Positions 22,593-29,897 of a DNA stretch of 64,000 nt are shown one piece after another. Position 1 is the stretch's first letter. Each line of letters begins with the position of its first letter. Source of the stretch: Amycolatopsis xylanica. GTDB lineage: Bacteria; Actinomycetota; Actinomycetes; Mycobacteriales; Pseudonocardiaceae. Where the stretch lies: contig NZ_FNON01000001.1 in assembly GCF_900107045.1 (NCBI RefSeq), positions 1,116,001 to 1,180,000 of the forward strand, read 5' to 3'. A program made the position numbers and the translations under genes. Below the pieces are notes generated by a model. The model was not told the origin of the DNA. It saw nothing but the letters and a program-made list of their open reading frames with translations, and searched no databases.

Positions 22593-23732
22593 GTGATCCG
22601 AATGCAGGACAGTAAAATCGCGACCAGCCCCGGAAACCTCACCCAGTTCGAATACCTGGCGCTGAACAGCCCGTTGAACCTTTCCGACGGCCACGCCCGC
22701 CAGGCCCTCACCCCGGCCCAGGCCGGGATCATCGACGAACTGCCGAGCCTGTGGGCGGACGCGGTCAAGCGCCCGGTCGAAGAGGTGGAACGCTCCGCGC
22801 AGCGGGCCTACTTCGAACTGCTGGGCCAGCACAGCCACCCCGGCGCCGACGGCCGGGTGCTCGCTTGCTACTCGTCTTCGGTGGCGATGGAGATCTTCGC
22901 CCGCGCGCTGGCCACCACGACCGACGCGATCGGGCTGGTGCACCCGACCTTCGACAACATCCCGGACATCCTGCGCGGTGTCGGCATGCGGCTGGTGCCG
23001 GTCGAGGAGCACTGGCTGCACGACGACGACCTGCCCGCCGACCTGCTCCGCTCGCTCGGCTGCCTGTTCGTCACCACGCCGAACAACCCCACCGGCAAGG
23101 TCGTGAGCGAGGAGCGCCTGCGCCGCCTCGCCGAGCAGTGCGCCGAATACGGCGTCGTGCTCACTTTGGACACTTCCTTCCGCGGCTTCGACACCCGCGC
23201 CCACTACGACCACTACGCGATACTCGAGCAGTCCGGATGCCGCTGGGTGGTCATCGAGGACACCGGAAAGCTGTGGCCGACGCTGGAGCTCAAGATCGGC
23301 TGGCTCGCGTCGTCGGCGAACGTCGGCCTGCCGCTGGCCAAGGTCTACTCGGACATCCTGCTCGGTGTTTCGCCGCTGGTCCTCTCGATGGTGAAGCGTT
23401 TCTCGGAGGACGCCGCAGGCGGCGGGCTCGCCGAGCTGCACCGGTTCATCGCGACCAACCGCGCGACCCTCCGCAATGGACTCGCGGGCATTCCGGACAT
23501 CAGCTTCCCCGACCCGGACAGTCGCGCGAGCGTCGAGCGGCTCGACGTCGGCTCGCGGACCGGGCTTGAGGTCTGGACCGCACTGCGCGAGCACAACGTC
23601 TTCGCGCTGCCGTGCCACCAGTTCCACTGGGCGCGCCCGCAGGAAGGCGAGCACTCGCTGCGCATCGCGCTGTCCCGCTCGGCGGAAGCGGTCACCAAGG
23701 CCACCAACGCGCTGCGGGCCGTGCTCGGCTGA
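22593..23732 (+). CDS. mppP: MppP-like PLP-dependent L-arginine oxidase/hydroxylase
   Basis: 379-residue fold-type-I PLP enzyme strikingly like MppP of the mannopeptimycin pathway: N-terminal NLTQFEYLALNSPLNL and DGHARQAL, GQHSHP, CYSSSVAMEI, TTPNNPTG, LDTSFRGFD and the PLP-lysine segment EDTGKLWPT (Lys226). MppP uses O2 and PLP to convert L-arginine to 4-hydroxy-2-ketoarginine, the first step to L-enduracididine. The start chosen is GTG 22593 behind AAAGG; ATG 22602 is possible but poorly spaced. Length agrees with known MppP (~376). The stop overlaps the next gene (TGATG). Family assignment is by recognition of sequence motifs and is supported by the MppQ/MppR-like genes that follow. Confidence 0.9.
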   Translation: MIRMQDSKIATSPGNLTQFEYLALNSPLNLSDGHARQALTPAQAGIIDELPSLWADAVKRPVEEVERSAQRAYFELLGQHSHPGADGRVLACYSSSVAMEIFARALATTTDAIGLVHPTFDNIPDILRGVGMRLVPVEEHWLHDDDLPADLLRSLGCLFVTTPNNPTGKVVSEERLRRLAEQCAEYGVVLTLDTSFRGFDTRAHYDHYAILEQSGCRWVVIEDTGKLWPTLELKIGWLASSANVGLPLAKVYSDILLGVSPLVLSMVKRFSEDAAGGGLAELHRFIATNRATLRNGLAGIPDISFPDPDSRASVERLDVGSRTGLEVWTALREHNVFALPCHQFHWARPQEGEHSLRIALSRSAEAVTKATNALRAVLG

Positions 23733-24862
23733 TGAACTCCGCCGGACCACTGTCTCATCGGCGACGGTGGAGCCAGGGGGTCGTCCAGCAGGTCAGCCCG
23801 GCCGAGGTGACCGACCTCGGGCCGGGCTACCTCGAGCCCGGGCTGCTTCCTGTCGATCTCTTAGCGAAGGCTTACCGCGAGGCGCTCAGCGAGTTCGGCT
23901 CCGCCGCGCTGGCGTACGGTGATGATCAAGGCGCGCTGCCGTTCCGGGCGGCGGCGGCGCGCCGCGCGGGCTGCACCGAAGCGCAGGTGCTTGTCACGGC
24001 GGGCACTTCACACGCGCTGTACCTCATCGCGACGATGTTCGCGTCCAAAGAGGACGTCGTACTGGTCGAGCGCTACGCCTACGACCTGGGCCGCAAGATC
24101 CTCACCGACCGCGGTCTGCGCACGCGAGCGGTCGCGATGGACGCCGACGGCATGGACCCGGAGGCGCTGCACGACGCGATCGTCGCCGAGCGGGGAAGGG
24201 TCGCGTTCGTCTATTTGAACCCGACGTTCCACAACCCGACCGGCATCGTCGTGCCCGAGGCACGCAGGCGGGCGCTGCTCGAAGTCGCCGCCAGGCACGG
24301 GGTGCTCGTCGTCGAGGACGACGCGTACGCCGACCTCACGCTCGACGGCGTGGTGCCCCCGTCGATGGCGGAACTCGCCGGATACGAGGGCGTGATCCGC
24401 CTCCGGACGTTCTCCAAGACGATCGCGCCCGGACTGCGCCTCGGCTTCCTGATCGCCGATCCCCGGACCGTGAAACGCTTGGTACATCACGGTTTGTTCG
24501 CCAGCGGCGGGTCCGCGAACCACGTCACGTCGCTGGCTGTCGCGACCCTCCTGGAGTCCGGCGACTACGACCGGCACCTGGCTTGGCTGCGTGCTCAGCT
24601 GAAGGCGCGGCGTGACGCGCTCGTCGGCAACCTCACCGGGCCGTTCGAGTTCGACGTGCCCGCCGGCGGCTATTTCCTCTGGTTGCGCTTTGCGGAGGAG
24701 GCGCGCGTCCCGGCCGAGGTCACCGTCGCGGCGGGTGCGCGGTTCGGCGACGGTCCCGGCTCGGCCGTCCGGCTGGCGTACAGCCTCAACTCACCTGACC
24801 GACTGGCCGCCGCGGGACGCGCGCTGGCCGGTTCGTGGATCCCCAGTTTGGAGCGGACATGA
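23732..24862 (+). CDS. mppQ: MppQ-like PLP-dependent aminotransferase
   Basis: 376-residue fold-type-I aminotransferase of the MocR/2-aminoadipate class without a DNA-binding domain: AYGDDQG, NPTFHNPTG, VEDDAYADL and the PLP-lysine segment RTFSKTIAPGLRLGF (Lys229). In enduracididine biosynthesis MppQ transaminates the cyclic 2-keto intermediate to L-enduracididine. Start overlaps the mppP stop and the stop overlaps the mppR start (ATGA). It contains a TTA leucine codon at 23861-23863 (codon 44), rare in such genomes and a possible translational checkpoint through the bldA tRNA. The function is firm at family level; the specific step is inferred from the operon. Confidence 0.87.
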   Translation: MNSAGPLSHRRRWSQGVVQQVSPAEVTDLGPGYLEPGLLPVDLLAKAYREALSEFGSAALAYGDDQGALPFRAAAARRAGCTEAQVLVTAGTSHALYLIATMFASKEDVVLVERYAYDLGRKILTDRGLRTRAVAMDADGMDPEALHDAIVAERGRVAFVYLNPTFHNPTGIVVPEARRRALLEVAARHGVLVVEDDAYADLTLDGVVPPSMAELAGYEGVIRLRTFSKTIAPGLRLGFLIADPRTVKRLVHHGLFASGGSANHVTSLAVATLLESGDYDRHLAWLRAQLKARRDALVGNLTGPFEFDVPAGGYFLWLRFAEEARVPAEVTVAAGARFGDGPGSAVRLAYSLNSPDRLAAAGRALAGSWIPSLERT

Positions 24863-25650
24863 CCAGCACGATCGCGGGCCCCGTCGGATACAGCCTGCCG
24901 CTTTCCCCGACCGGCGACGCGTCGATGATCACCCCGCCGCCGTGGCATTTCGCGGGCGACGTGATCATGGTCGATTACCGGATCGACCCCGAGGTCGCCA
25001 GGCGTTTCCTGCCACCGGAGCTGAGCCTGGGCGACGACCCGGGCGCCGCGGCGGCCGTCTTCGCGGACTGGCAGTGGTGCTCCGACGACGGCGCCGAGCT
25101 GGCCGACCCGGCGCGCTGCCAGTTCACCGAGTTCCTGATCCTGATCGCCTGCGAGTACGAGGGCCGCACGCTCGCGCGCTGCCCGTACGCGTGGGTGGAC
25201 GCGCCGGTGCCGATGGTCCGCGGCTGGATCCAGGGCATGCCCAAGCAGATCGGCGACATCCACCAGATCCGGCCCAAGACCGTCGGCCGCGCGGGCCCCC
25301 GTCCGGGCGCGCCCGGCCGGTTCGACGGGACGCTTTCCGTACACGGCAAGCGAGTCGCGGAGGTGACCGTGCGTCCCGCGAGCCGGATCGAAAAGCCGCC
25401 GCTGCTGCACGACGTGCCGCTGGTGCACACCCGGTTCTTCCCCGGCTGGATCCCCGGCGAGACACCGCTCACGCAACTCGTCATGTCCGAAGTGACGGAC
25501 GTCGAGTTCTCCGAAATCTGGTCGGGAGCGGCGGATCTGCGCCTGTTCGACGCACTGGATCCCGACTTCGCGAGCCTCGCACCCGTCGAGATCGGCTCCG
25601 GCTATGTGTTCTCGTACGCGGAGACGTTGCGCGGCGGCAAGCTCCTCTGA
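24859..25650 (+). CDS. mppR: MppR-like acetoacetate-decarboxylase-fold cyclase
   Basis: 263-residue member of the acetoacetate decarboxylase superfamily: PPPWHFAGD, PYAWVD and WIQGMPKQIGDIHQ, with Lys129 in the GxPK motif at the Schiff-base lysine position. MppR does not decarboxylate; it dehydrates and cyclizes 4-hydroxy-2-ketoarginine to the enduracididine keto acid. ATG 24859 overlaps the mppQ stop; a GTG eight codons upstream is less likely. The presence of MppP, MppQ and MppR types in order makes an enduracididine pathway much more likely than any single match would. No MppO-type beta-hydroxylase is in the window. Confidence 0.88.
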   Translation: MTSTIAGPVGYSLPLSPTGDASMITPPPWHFAGDVIMVDYRIDPEVARRFLPPELSLGDDPGAAAAVFADWQWCSDDGAELADPARCQFTEFLILIACEYEGRTLARCPYAWVDAPVPMVRGWIQGMPKQIGDIHQIRPKTVGRAGPRPGAPGRFDGTLSVHGKRVAEVTVRPASRIEKPPLLHDVPLVHTRFFPGWIPGETPLTQLVMSEVTDVEFSEIWSGAADLRLFDALDPDFASLAPVEIGSGYVFSYAETLRGGKLL

Positions 25651-25662
25651 AGTTTCCCCATC

Positions 25663-25714
25663 GGGCTGCCCGCACAGACGCCGGGCCTGATTCACAGCGT
25701 GGTGCGGGCAGCCC
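25663..25714 (+). terminator. Long stem-loop after mppR
   Basis: Perfect 13-bp arms GGGCTGCCCGCAC (25663-25675) and GTGCGGGCAGCCC (25702-25714) with a 26-nt loop, 12 bp after the mppR stop, no T-tract. The remaining bases to 25942 hold a second short inverted repeat (GGAGCT / AGCTCC near 25747-25769) and presumably the promoter of the next gene. Confidence 0.65.
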
Positions 25715-25942
25715 TCCCGTTCCCCGTGCCGTTGGGGAACCTGGGGGAGCTGGCTTGGGGGGTAGCTCCTGCACATAAGTGAAGCATCGGATGCCTCCGC
25801 GAGCAGTAGTGGACAGTGGACGATCGAAGGTAGTGCCAGCCTTTCCGCCAAACGTGTCATCGAGATTTCATGCGTGCTCTCTACTCTGCGGTCTCCGAAT
25901 GCCGGTCACGTCCGGCGGAGCTGCGAATGAACGGGTACACGC

Positions 25943-26293
25943 ATGTCCGATGTGTTGCACAAGCTGGTCTCACTGGTGCTGACGGGGGCACTGATCGGCC
26001 TGGTCGGCTGGCTGAGCGTCACGGTCCGCAAGAAGAAGGTCGCCAAGGCGGAGGCCGCCGCGCCCGCGCCGGTCGAGGATCGCTCGCAGGCACTGCTGCG
26101 CCAGGCACAGCAGTTCGACCGGAGCCGGGACGAAATGGCCGCCCAAGGTCGCCTGGCGGAAGCGATGACCCACGCGCACGCGGCGGCTCAGCACTGGCAC
26201 GAGCTCACCCAGGCCAGGCCTGGGCGCTTCCAAGCCGAGGAGCGGGCGGCCTTGAAACGCCTCAGCGAACTGGAAACGGCCGGGCACGCCTGA
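25943..26293 (+). CDS. Small membrane-anchored protein, unknown function
   Basis: 116 residues: one N-terminal hydrophobic helix (~5-27, LVLTGALIGLVGWLSVTV), a basic stop-transfer stretch RKKKVAK, then an Ala/Glu/Gln-rich helical region likely to form a coiled coil. The segment RLAEAMTHAHAAAQHW resembles one TPR-like helix pair. I do not recognise the family. It ends 1 bp before the next start and is probably co-transcribed with it. Confidence 0.7.
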   Translation: MSDVLHKLVSLVLTGALIGLVGWLSVTVRKKKVAKAEAAAPAPVEDRSQALLRQAQQFDRSRDEMAAQGRLAEAMTHAHAAAQHWHELTQARPGRFQAEERAALKRLSELETAGHA

Positions 26294-26294
26294 G

Positions 26295-26909
26295 ATGCCC
26301 GCAGCCGTCTGGACCGGCCGGAACAGCGACCTCGACATGGTCACGGCCGACATTTCCCGAGCACTCGCCACCGAACTCGGCCTCGGTTCTTCCCCGCTGG
26401 CCGTGACCCTGTCAGCCGAGAGCGACGGTGTCCCGGCCGGAAGCCTGCTGCCACCTCGCGAGCGTTTCAGCGGAATGCCCGCGCCGACCCACTGTTTCGT
26501 CTACGTGGACGCACCGGCGCCGAGGCCGTTCGAACTGCGCGCCTCGATCATGAGCGGACGCTCGGGCCTTCGCCGGAGTGTCGGCTTAGGACAGTTGCTC
26601 TACGCCGTGCCGCTGGCGATTTCAGTGCCGTCCAGAGTTTCGCTGGGTGCGTCGGGGTTTGAAGGCGAGCCCGCGATCACCGGCCTCCTGACCCCCTTGC
26701 TGGCCACGGCCGACGCGCTGGCCGTCACGAAAGCCGGGCCCGACCTGAACCACACCTGGCAGGTGGAGCGCCTGCTGGCGATCGAGCCGTTGCCTCAGGG
26801 CGCACTTCTTGTCGTGCGCACCCTGCACCGCCCGAGCCCCGGCGGGTGGGTACTCAGCTCGAAGGCCGTTCTCGACTTCGCGGCGCGAGCCGAGGCGGCA
26901 CTCGGGTAG
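26295..26909 (+). CDS. Hypothetical protein, 204 aa
   Basis: Soluble protein without signal peptide or clear motif. It has a conserved-looking core (THCFVYVDAPAPRPFELRASIMSG; GPDLNHTWQVERLL). It contains an in-frame TTA codon at 26586-26588. It follows the membrane-anchored gene by 1 bp and is closed by a strong terminator, so the two form a short operon. I do not recognise it; function unknown. Confidence 0.7.
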   Translation: MPAAVWTGRNSDLDMVTADISRALATELGLGSSPLAVTLSAESDGVPAGSLLPPRERFSGMPAPTHCFVYVDAPAPRPFELRASIMSGRSGLRRSVGLGQLLYAVPLAISVPSRVSLGASGFEGEPAITGLLTPLLATADALAVTKAGPDLNHTWQVERLLAIEPLPQGALLVVRTLHRPSPGGWVLSSKAVLDFAARAEAALG

Positions 26910-26930
26910 CGAAACTGCCTTAGTCCGCCC

Positions 26931-26967
26931 GATGCCCTAGTCATCATCCGATGACTAGGGCATCTTT
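26931..26967 (+). terminator. Rho-independent terminator
   Basis: Perfect 14-bp stem GATGCCCTAGTCAT / ATGACTAGGGCATC (26931-26944, 26951-26964), 6-nt loop, then TTT. Located 21 bp after the preceding stop. Confidence 0.85.
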
Positions 26968-27000
26968 GCGTATCCGAAAGGGGGCGGAGGGCCCTACCGG

Positions 27001-27270
27001 GTGCACGTGACCAGCGAGACCGGCGAAAGCTGGGATCGGTCGATGGCCGCGGTCGACGGGAACGTGGTGACCGTGCCGCTGCGCGAGTCGCCGGGCAGCG
27101 GGGTCTACGAGGTCGAGTATCAGGTGACGCCGCCCGGCAAGGCCGCGTTGACTGGCTCATATCGCTTCACCGTGGACCTTCCAGGCCCGACGCCGCCCTG
27201 GGTGTGGCTCGCGGTATTGGTCGGCCTGGCGGGTCTGGTGCTGCTCGCGTTCCGGCTGGCGCGCCGCTAG
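27001..27270 (+). CDS. Truncated CopC-like domain with C-terminal membrane helix
   Basis: 89 residues from a GTG behind GGGGCGGAGG. The part YEVEYQVTPPGKAALTGSYRFTV matches the second half of CopC/YcnI-type domains (usual form: tYtV.W.vvSaDGHpv.GsfsFtV), followed by a single C-terminal membrane helix (PPWVWLAVLVGLAGLVLLAF). The signal peptide and the N-terminal copper-binding strands of the family are absent; upstream the frame is open only back to the TAG at 26956-26958, inside the preceding terminator. It is either a gene remnant or a very short derivative. Copper handling should not be assumed. Confidence 0.5.
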   Translation: MHVTSETGESWDRSMAAVDGNVVTVPLRESPGSGVYEVEYQVTPPGKAALTGSYRFTVDLPGPTPPWVWLAVLVGLAGLVLLAFRLARR

Positions 27271-27317
27271 CGGTGAGGTAAAGGAACCTTTACCATCGGC
27301 CGTACGTTGACCGGGGT

Positions 27318-27875
27318 ATGACGGAGCCGCTGACGCTGGAGCTCGGCCCTCGTGACCTGCTGGTCGTCGCCGGTCTGCCCGGTGCGGGCAAGACCACGAT
27401 GCTGCGCGAGGTCCGCGACCCACCCGTGCTCGACTCCGACCAGGTCCGCGCCCGGCTGCGCGCGCTGTTGCCCGCGCGGGTGCCGTATCGGCTGTACCGG
27501 CCGTTGGTGCACGGCTGGCACCGGCTGCGGGTCGTCGGTCACGCGGCCGGCGCGGGCGGCCCGGTGATCGTGCACGAACCGTCGACCCGGGCATCGACGA
27601 GAGCGCTGCTCGCGGTGGTCGCCGTCTTGACCGGCCGCCGGATTCACCTGCTGTGGCTGGATGTCACCGCGGAAGAGGCGTTGGCCGGGCAGCGGGCGCG
27701 CGGCCGGGTGATCCGGCCGCGCTCGTTCGCCCGGCATGTCCGGCGGGCTTCGAGGTTCCGCCGATTCCTGCTCGCGCAAGGGGTTCCGCGTGGCTGGAGC
27801 TCCGCGCGCGTGACCGCGCGTGGCGTCGGATTGCGGGTTCGGCGTGAAGGGCTCGTGAGCGTTGCGGGCGGTTAG
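27318..27875 (+). CDS. P-loop ATP-binding protein / small-molecule kinase-like
   Basis: 185 residues with Walker A GLPGAGKTT near residues 19-27 and the sequence LDSD after the P-loop, as in zeta-toxin/gluconate-kinase-like P-loop kinases; WLDVTAEEAL fits the usual nucleotide-monophosphate kinase core. The C-terminus is very basic. Its last codons and TAG stop are supplied by the palindrome at 27853-27896, so the C-terminus may have been reset by that element. Substrate unknown. Confidence 0.75.
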   Translation: MTEPLTLELGPRDLLVVAGLPGAGKTTMLREVRDPPVLDSDQVRARLRALLPARVPYRLYRPLVHGWHRLRVVGHAAGAGGPVIVHEPSTRASTRALLAVVAVLTGRRIHLLWLDVTAEEALAGQRARGRVIRPRSFARHVRRASRFRRFLLAQGVPRGWSSARVTARGVGLRVRREGLVSVAGG

Positions 27876-27896
27876 AACCGGCCGGAACACTCACGA
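27853..27896. repeat. Gene-end palindrome, copy 3 (hybrid)
   Basis: The left half (TCGTGAGCGTTGCGGGCGG) is of the type in copies 6 and 8; the right half (CCGGCCGGAACACTCACGA) matches copy 4, so only the ends and centre pair. It supplies the stop of the upstream kinase-like gene. Confidence 0.8.
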
Positions 27897-27960
27897 CCCT
27901 CGAGTGCGTAGTAGGCGCTCAGGGGCACCTTCGCTGCGGCGGAGCAGTCGCGGGCGATGT

Positions 27961-28075
27961 GCGAGTGGTACCTCTGCTGCATCCAACGGAGCGGTGTTAC
28001 CACTCGCGCAGGCTTTTCGCGCCTGGGCGAGGGGATCCCCTGCTGCGTTGGGTGCAGCCGGGGATCCCCTCGCCC
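27961..28075. repeat. Second-family inverted repeats in a convergent gap
   Basis: Two nested hairpins: GCGAGTGGTA / TACCACTCGC (27961-27970, 27998-28007) and perfect 16-bp arms 28025-28040 / 28060-28075 (GGGCGAGGGGATCCCC) with an inner GCTGC/GCAGC stem. The loop word CCCAACGCAGCAGGG (reverse strand) recurs near 57806. The gap 27876-28137 holds no credible gene. Confidence 0.8.
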
Positions 28076-28100
28076 ACGGTCCGGTCACGGAGACCGGGGT

Positions 28101-28142
28101 CGTGAGTGTTCCGGCCGGTTAGAACCGGCCGGAACACTCACG
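28101..28142. repeat. Gene-end palindrome, copy 4
   Basis: Perfect 20-bp arms (28101-28120, 28123-28142) around AG, core GGTTAGAACC. The TGA stop of the minus-strand metalloprotease (28138-28140) is inside the right arm. Confidence 0.88.
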
Positions 28143-29025
28143 GGTACTTGATCCCCGGAAACGCCGCCCGAGCCGCCTGGAACTGGCTCTCCCACGACGA
28201 AGGCCACCCAAAAGCGTTAGCAGCCAACGACTTCAGATTCACCCCAGCCGCCCCGCTCATGAAGTGCACGAACTCGCCCCAGTTCATCCCGCGCGAGAAG
28301 TCGTTGCCACTGCGCGGGAAGTACTGCCCGAGCAACCCATAGAACTTCACCATGATCTGCGCGTGCCCCCGGTCACGCCACAGCGGGTAGAACCAGTCGC
28401 GGAACCAATGCGTCCCCGCACGGGGGAACCCGTCGACGTGATCCGCCGACATCATCCGGTTGTAGAACGACTGAGCCTCAGCGGTCATGCCGAGCGAGAC
28501 ATAGACGTCGTAGATGAAGAACTCCATCCACTTGCTGTCCTGCCACAGCCCGAACGCGGGCGACCCGTGCTTGCCCGCCGCGATGCTCTCCACCACGTGC
28601 CCCGCCTCGTGCGTCGCGACCTCGTACTGGGGCTGCGCCCAGTTGTTGCCGCCGACGTCGCTGACGTTGCGGTAGTCGTGGGACGAGTCGTACACAGTGG
28701 ACGGATGGCCGCCGTAGTACTTGGCCTCGTGGTGGATCGAGTACAGCCGATCCGACGTCATCAGGTTGCCCGAGTTGCCGTAGGTCTGCTGCGCGTACTT
28801 CCACATCCGGGTCAGATACGGCAGCACCCAGTCCTTTGTGGAGGCTGGGACATCGTTGTCGAAGTACAGCGCGACCGTGTCGTTGTAGCCGACGAGCTTG
28901 AGCGTCTGGACGTGCTCGAACCAGTGCTCTTTCCAGGTCGCCGGGGGAGCGGCGGCCGCGTCCGCCGTGCTCGGCACCGTGAAGGCGAGCGCGAGAACGC
29001 ATGCCAGCGCCGGAATTCTTCGCAT
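28138..29025 (-). CDS. Secreted HEAGH-motif zinc metallopeptidase-like protein
   Basis: 295 residues with a Sec signal peptide (MRRIPALACVLALAFTVPST; cleavage near ADA-AA). The zinc-site motif HEAGH is at 139-143, with acidic residues (MEFF) about 26 residues downstream as expected for a gluzincin third ligand. The protein is rich in aromatic residues and Asp/Asn. I cannot assign an exact peptidase family. The stop lies inside gene-end palindrome copy 4. It is followed at its 5' side by another secreted protein on the same strand. Confidence 0.82.
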   Translation of the reverse strand: MRRIPALACVLALAFTVPSTADAAAAPPATWKEHWFEHVQTLKLVGYNDTVALYFDNDVPASTKDWVLPYLTRMWKYAQQTYGNSGNLMTSDRLYSIHHEAKYYGGHPSTVYDSSHDYRNVSDVGGNNWAQPQYEVATHEAGHVVESIAAGKHGSPAFGLWQDSKWMEFFIYDVYVSLGMTAEAQSFYNRMMSADHVDGFPRAGTHWFRDWFYPLWRDRGHAQIMVKFYGLLGQYFPRSGNDFSRGMNWGEFVHFMSGAAGVNLKSLAANAFGWPSSWESQFQAARAAFPGIKYP

Positions 29026-29060
29026 GACTGCCCCACTTCGTCTCAGTGGGCAGGGCGCGG

Positions 29061-29792
29061 CTACCAGTTGGCGGGTTCCGCCAGCGCGTAGGTGGCCGCG
29101 ATGCGTGCGTGGTCGTGGAAGATCGACAGCACGCTCTGCCCGGCGGGTTGACCGTCACGCCAGCCGGTGCAGTAGATCCCCGATGACCAGCGCATGGTCT
29201 TGGAGGTCTTGGGCAGCACCGTCTGGGTTCTGCTGACCTTCCTGGCGCCGTTGACCCAGACCTCGAACGCCCCGGAGTCCTTCGCCAGCTTGAAATGGGT
29301 GACGATGCGGATCCAGGTCCCGCGCAGGCCGGAGATGGACCCGATGGTTCCGCTGATCCCACCGGAACCGCCGTACTTGAGCTGATCGTTCTGCACGTAC
29401 ATCAGCAGCCACGGGCCTTCCGGATCCTCCGGCGACCACTGCTGGAAGGTGACGTTCTGGTTGTGCCACTGCCAGTTCGGCGGCAGGTAGATCGCCTGGC
29501 CGTAGAACTTGTCCTCGCCGACGGACTGGGCGCCGCTCTTGAGGGTCTCCGAGTGGTAGCCGCCGGTCTCGTTGATGTACGTCTGCTTCGCTTCGATCGC
29601 GTTCGAGCCCTTGTACGCCGGGCTCGTCACGTTCCTGATCACGCCGTCCTTCTGCGCGTACGAGGAACTCCAGCCGGACAGCGTGCCTTCGTTCTGGAAG
29701 TAGACGCCGGCGGGCAGCGCGCTCGCCGAGCCGGGAACCGCCGTCAGTGCCGCGGCCGTGACCACGATCGTGACCGCCATGCGCAGTGCCAT
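29061..29792 (-). CDS. Secreted polysaccharide-lyase-like jelly-roll protein
   Basis: 243 residues with signal peptide (VTIVVTAAALTAVPGSASA) and a beta-rich body: YHSETLKSG, KFYGQAIYLPPNW, NVTFQQWSPEDPEGPW, WIRIVTHFKLAKDSGAFEVWVNG. This pattern resembles bacterial polysaccharide lyases and related concanavalin-like folds. The catalytic residues cannot be named with certainty. Extracellular glycan degradation is the likely role. Confidence 0.7.
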   Translation of the reverse strand: MALRMAVTIVVTAAALTAVPGSASALPAGVYFQNEGTLSGWSSSYAQKDGVIRNVTSPAYKGSNAIEAKQTYINETGGYHSETLKSGAQSVGEDKFYGQAIYLPPNWQWHNQNVTFQQWSPEDPEGPWLLMYVQNDQLKYGGSGGISGTIGSISGLRGTWIRIVTHFKLAKDSGAFEVWVNGARKVSRTQTVLPKTSKTMRWSSGIYCTGWRDGQPAGQSVLSIFHDHARIAATYALAEPANW

Positions 29793-29841
29793 TCACTCAA
29801 GGTAGCGGCTAGACATCCGATCTAAAACCGGTAGTTGGAAA

Positions 29842-29858
29842 GTTGTCCACCGGACAAC
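29842..29858 (-). terminator. Short stem-loop downstream of the P450 gene
   Basis: Perfect GTTGTCC-acc-GGACAAC hairpin (29842-29858) in the 105-bp gap between the P450 stop and the lyase-like gene, with a related GGTTGTC/GGCAAC pair beside it. It may end the A-T/TE/P450 transcript. Confidence 0.4.
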
Positions 29859-29897
29859 CTGGCCAGAGTCAGGTTGTCGCGGTGGCAACTTCCGCAG

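Noticed and set aside
27862..28122. Short plus-strand open frame in the convergent gap
   Set aside because: Composed almost entirely of inverted repeats; no homology features and no ribosome-binding site.
28264..29091. Plus-strand open frame opposite the HEAGH metalloprotease
   Set aside because: The minus strand has signal peptide and zinc motif; the plus-strand product is low-complexity Val/Arg/His.
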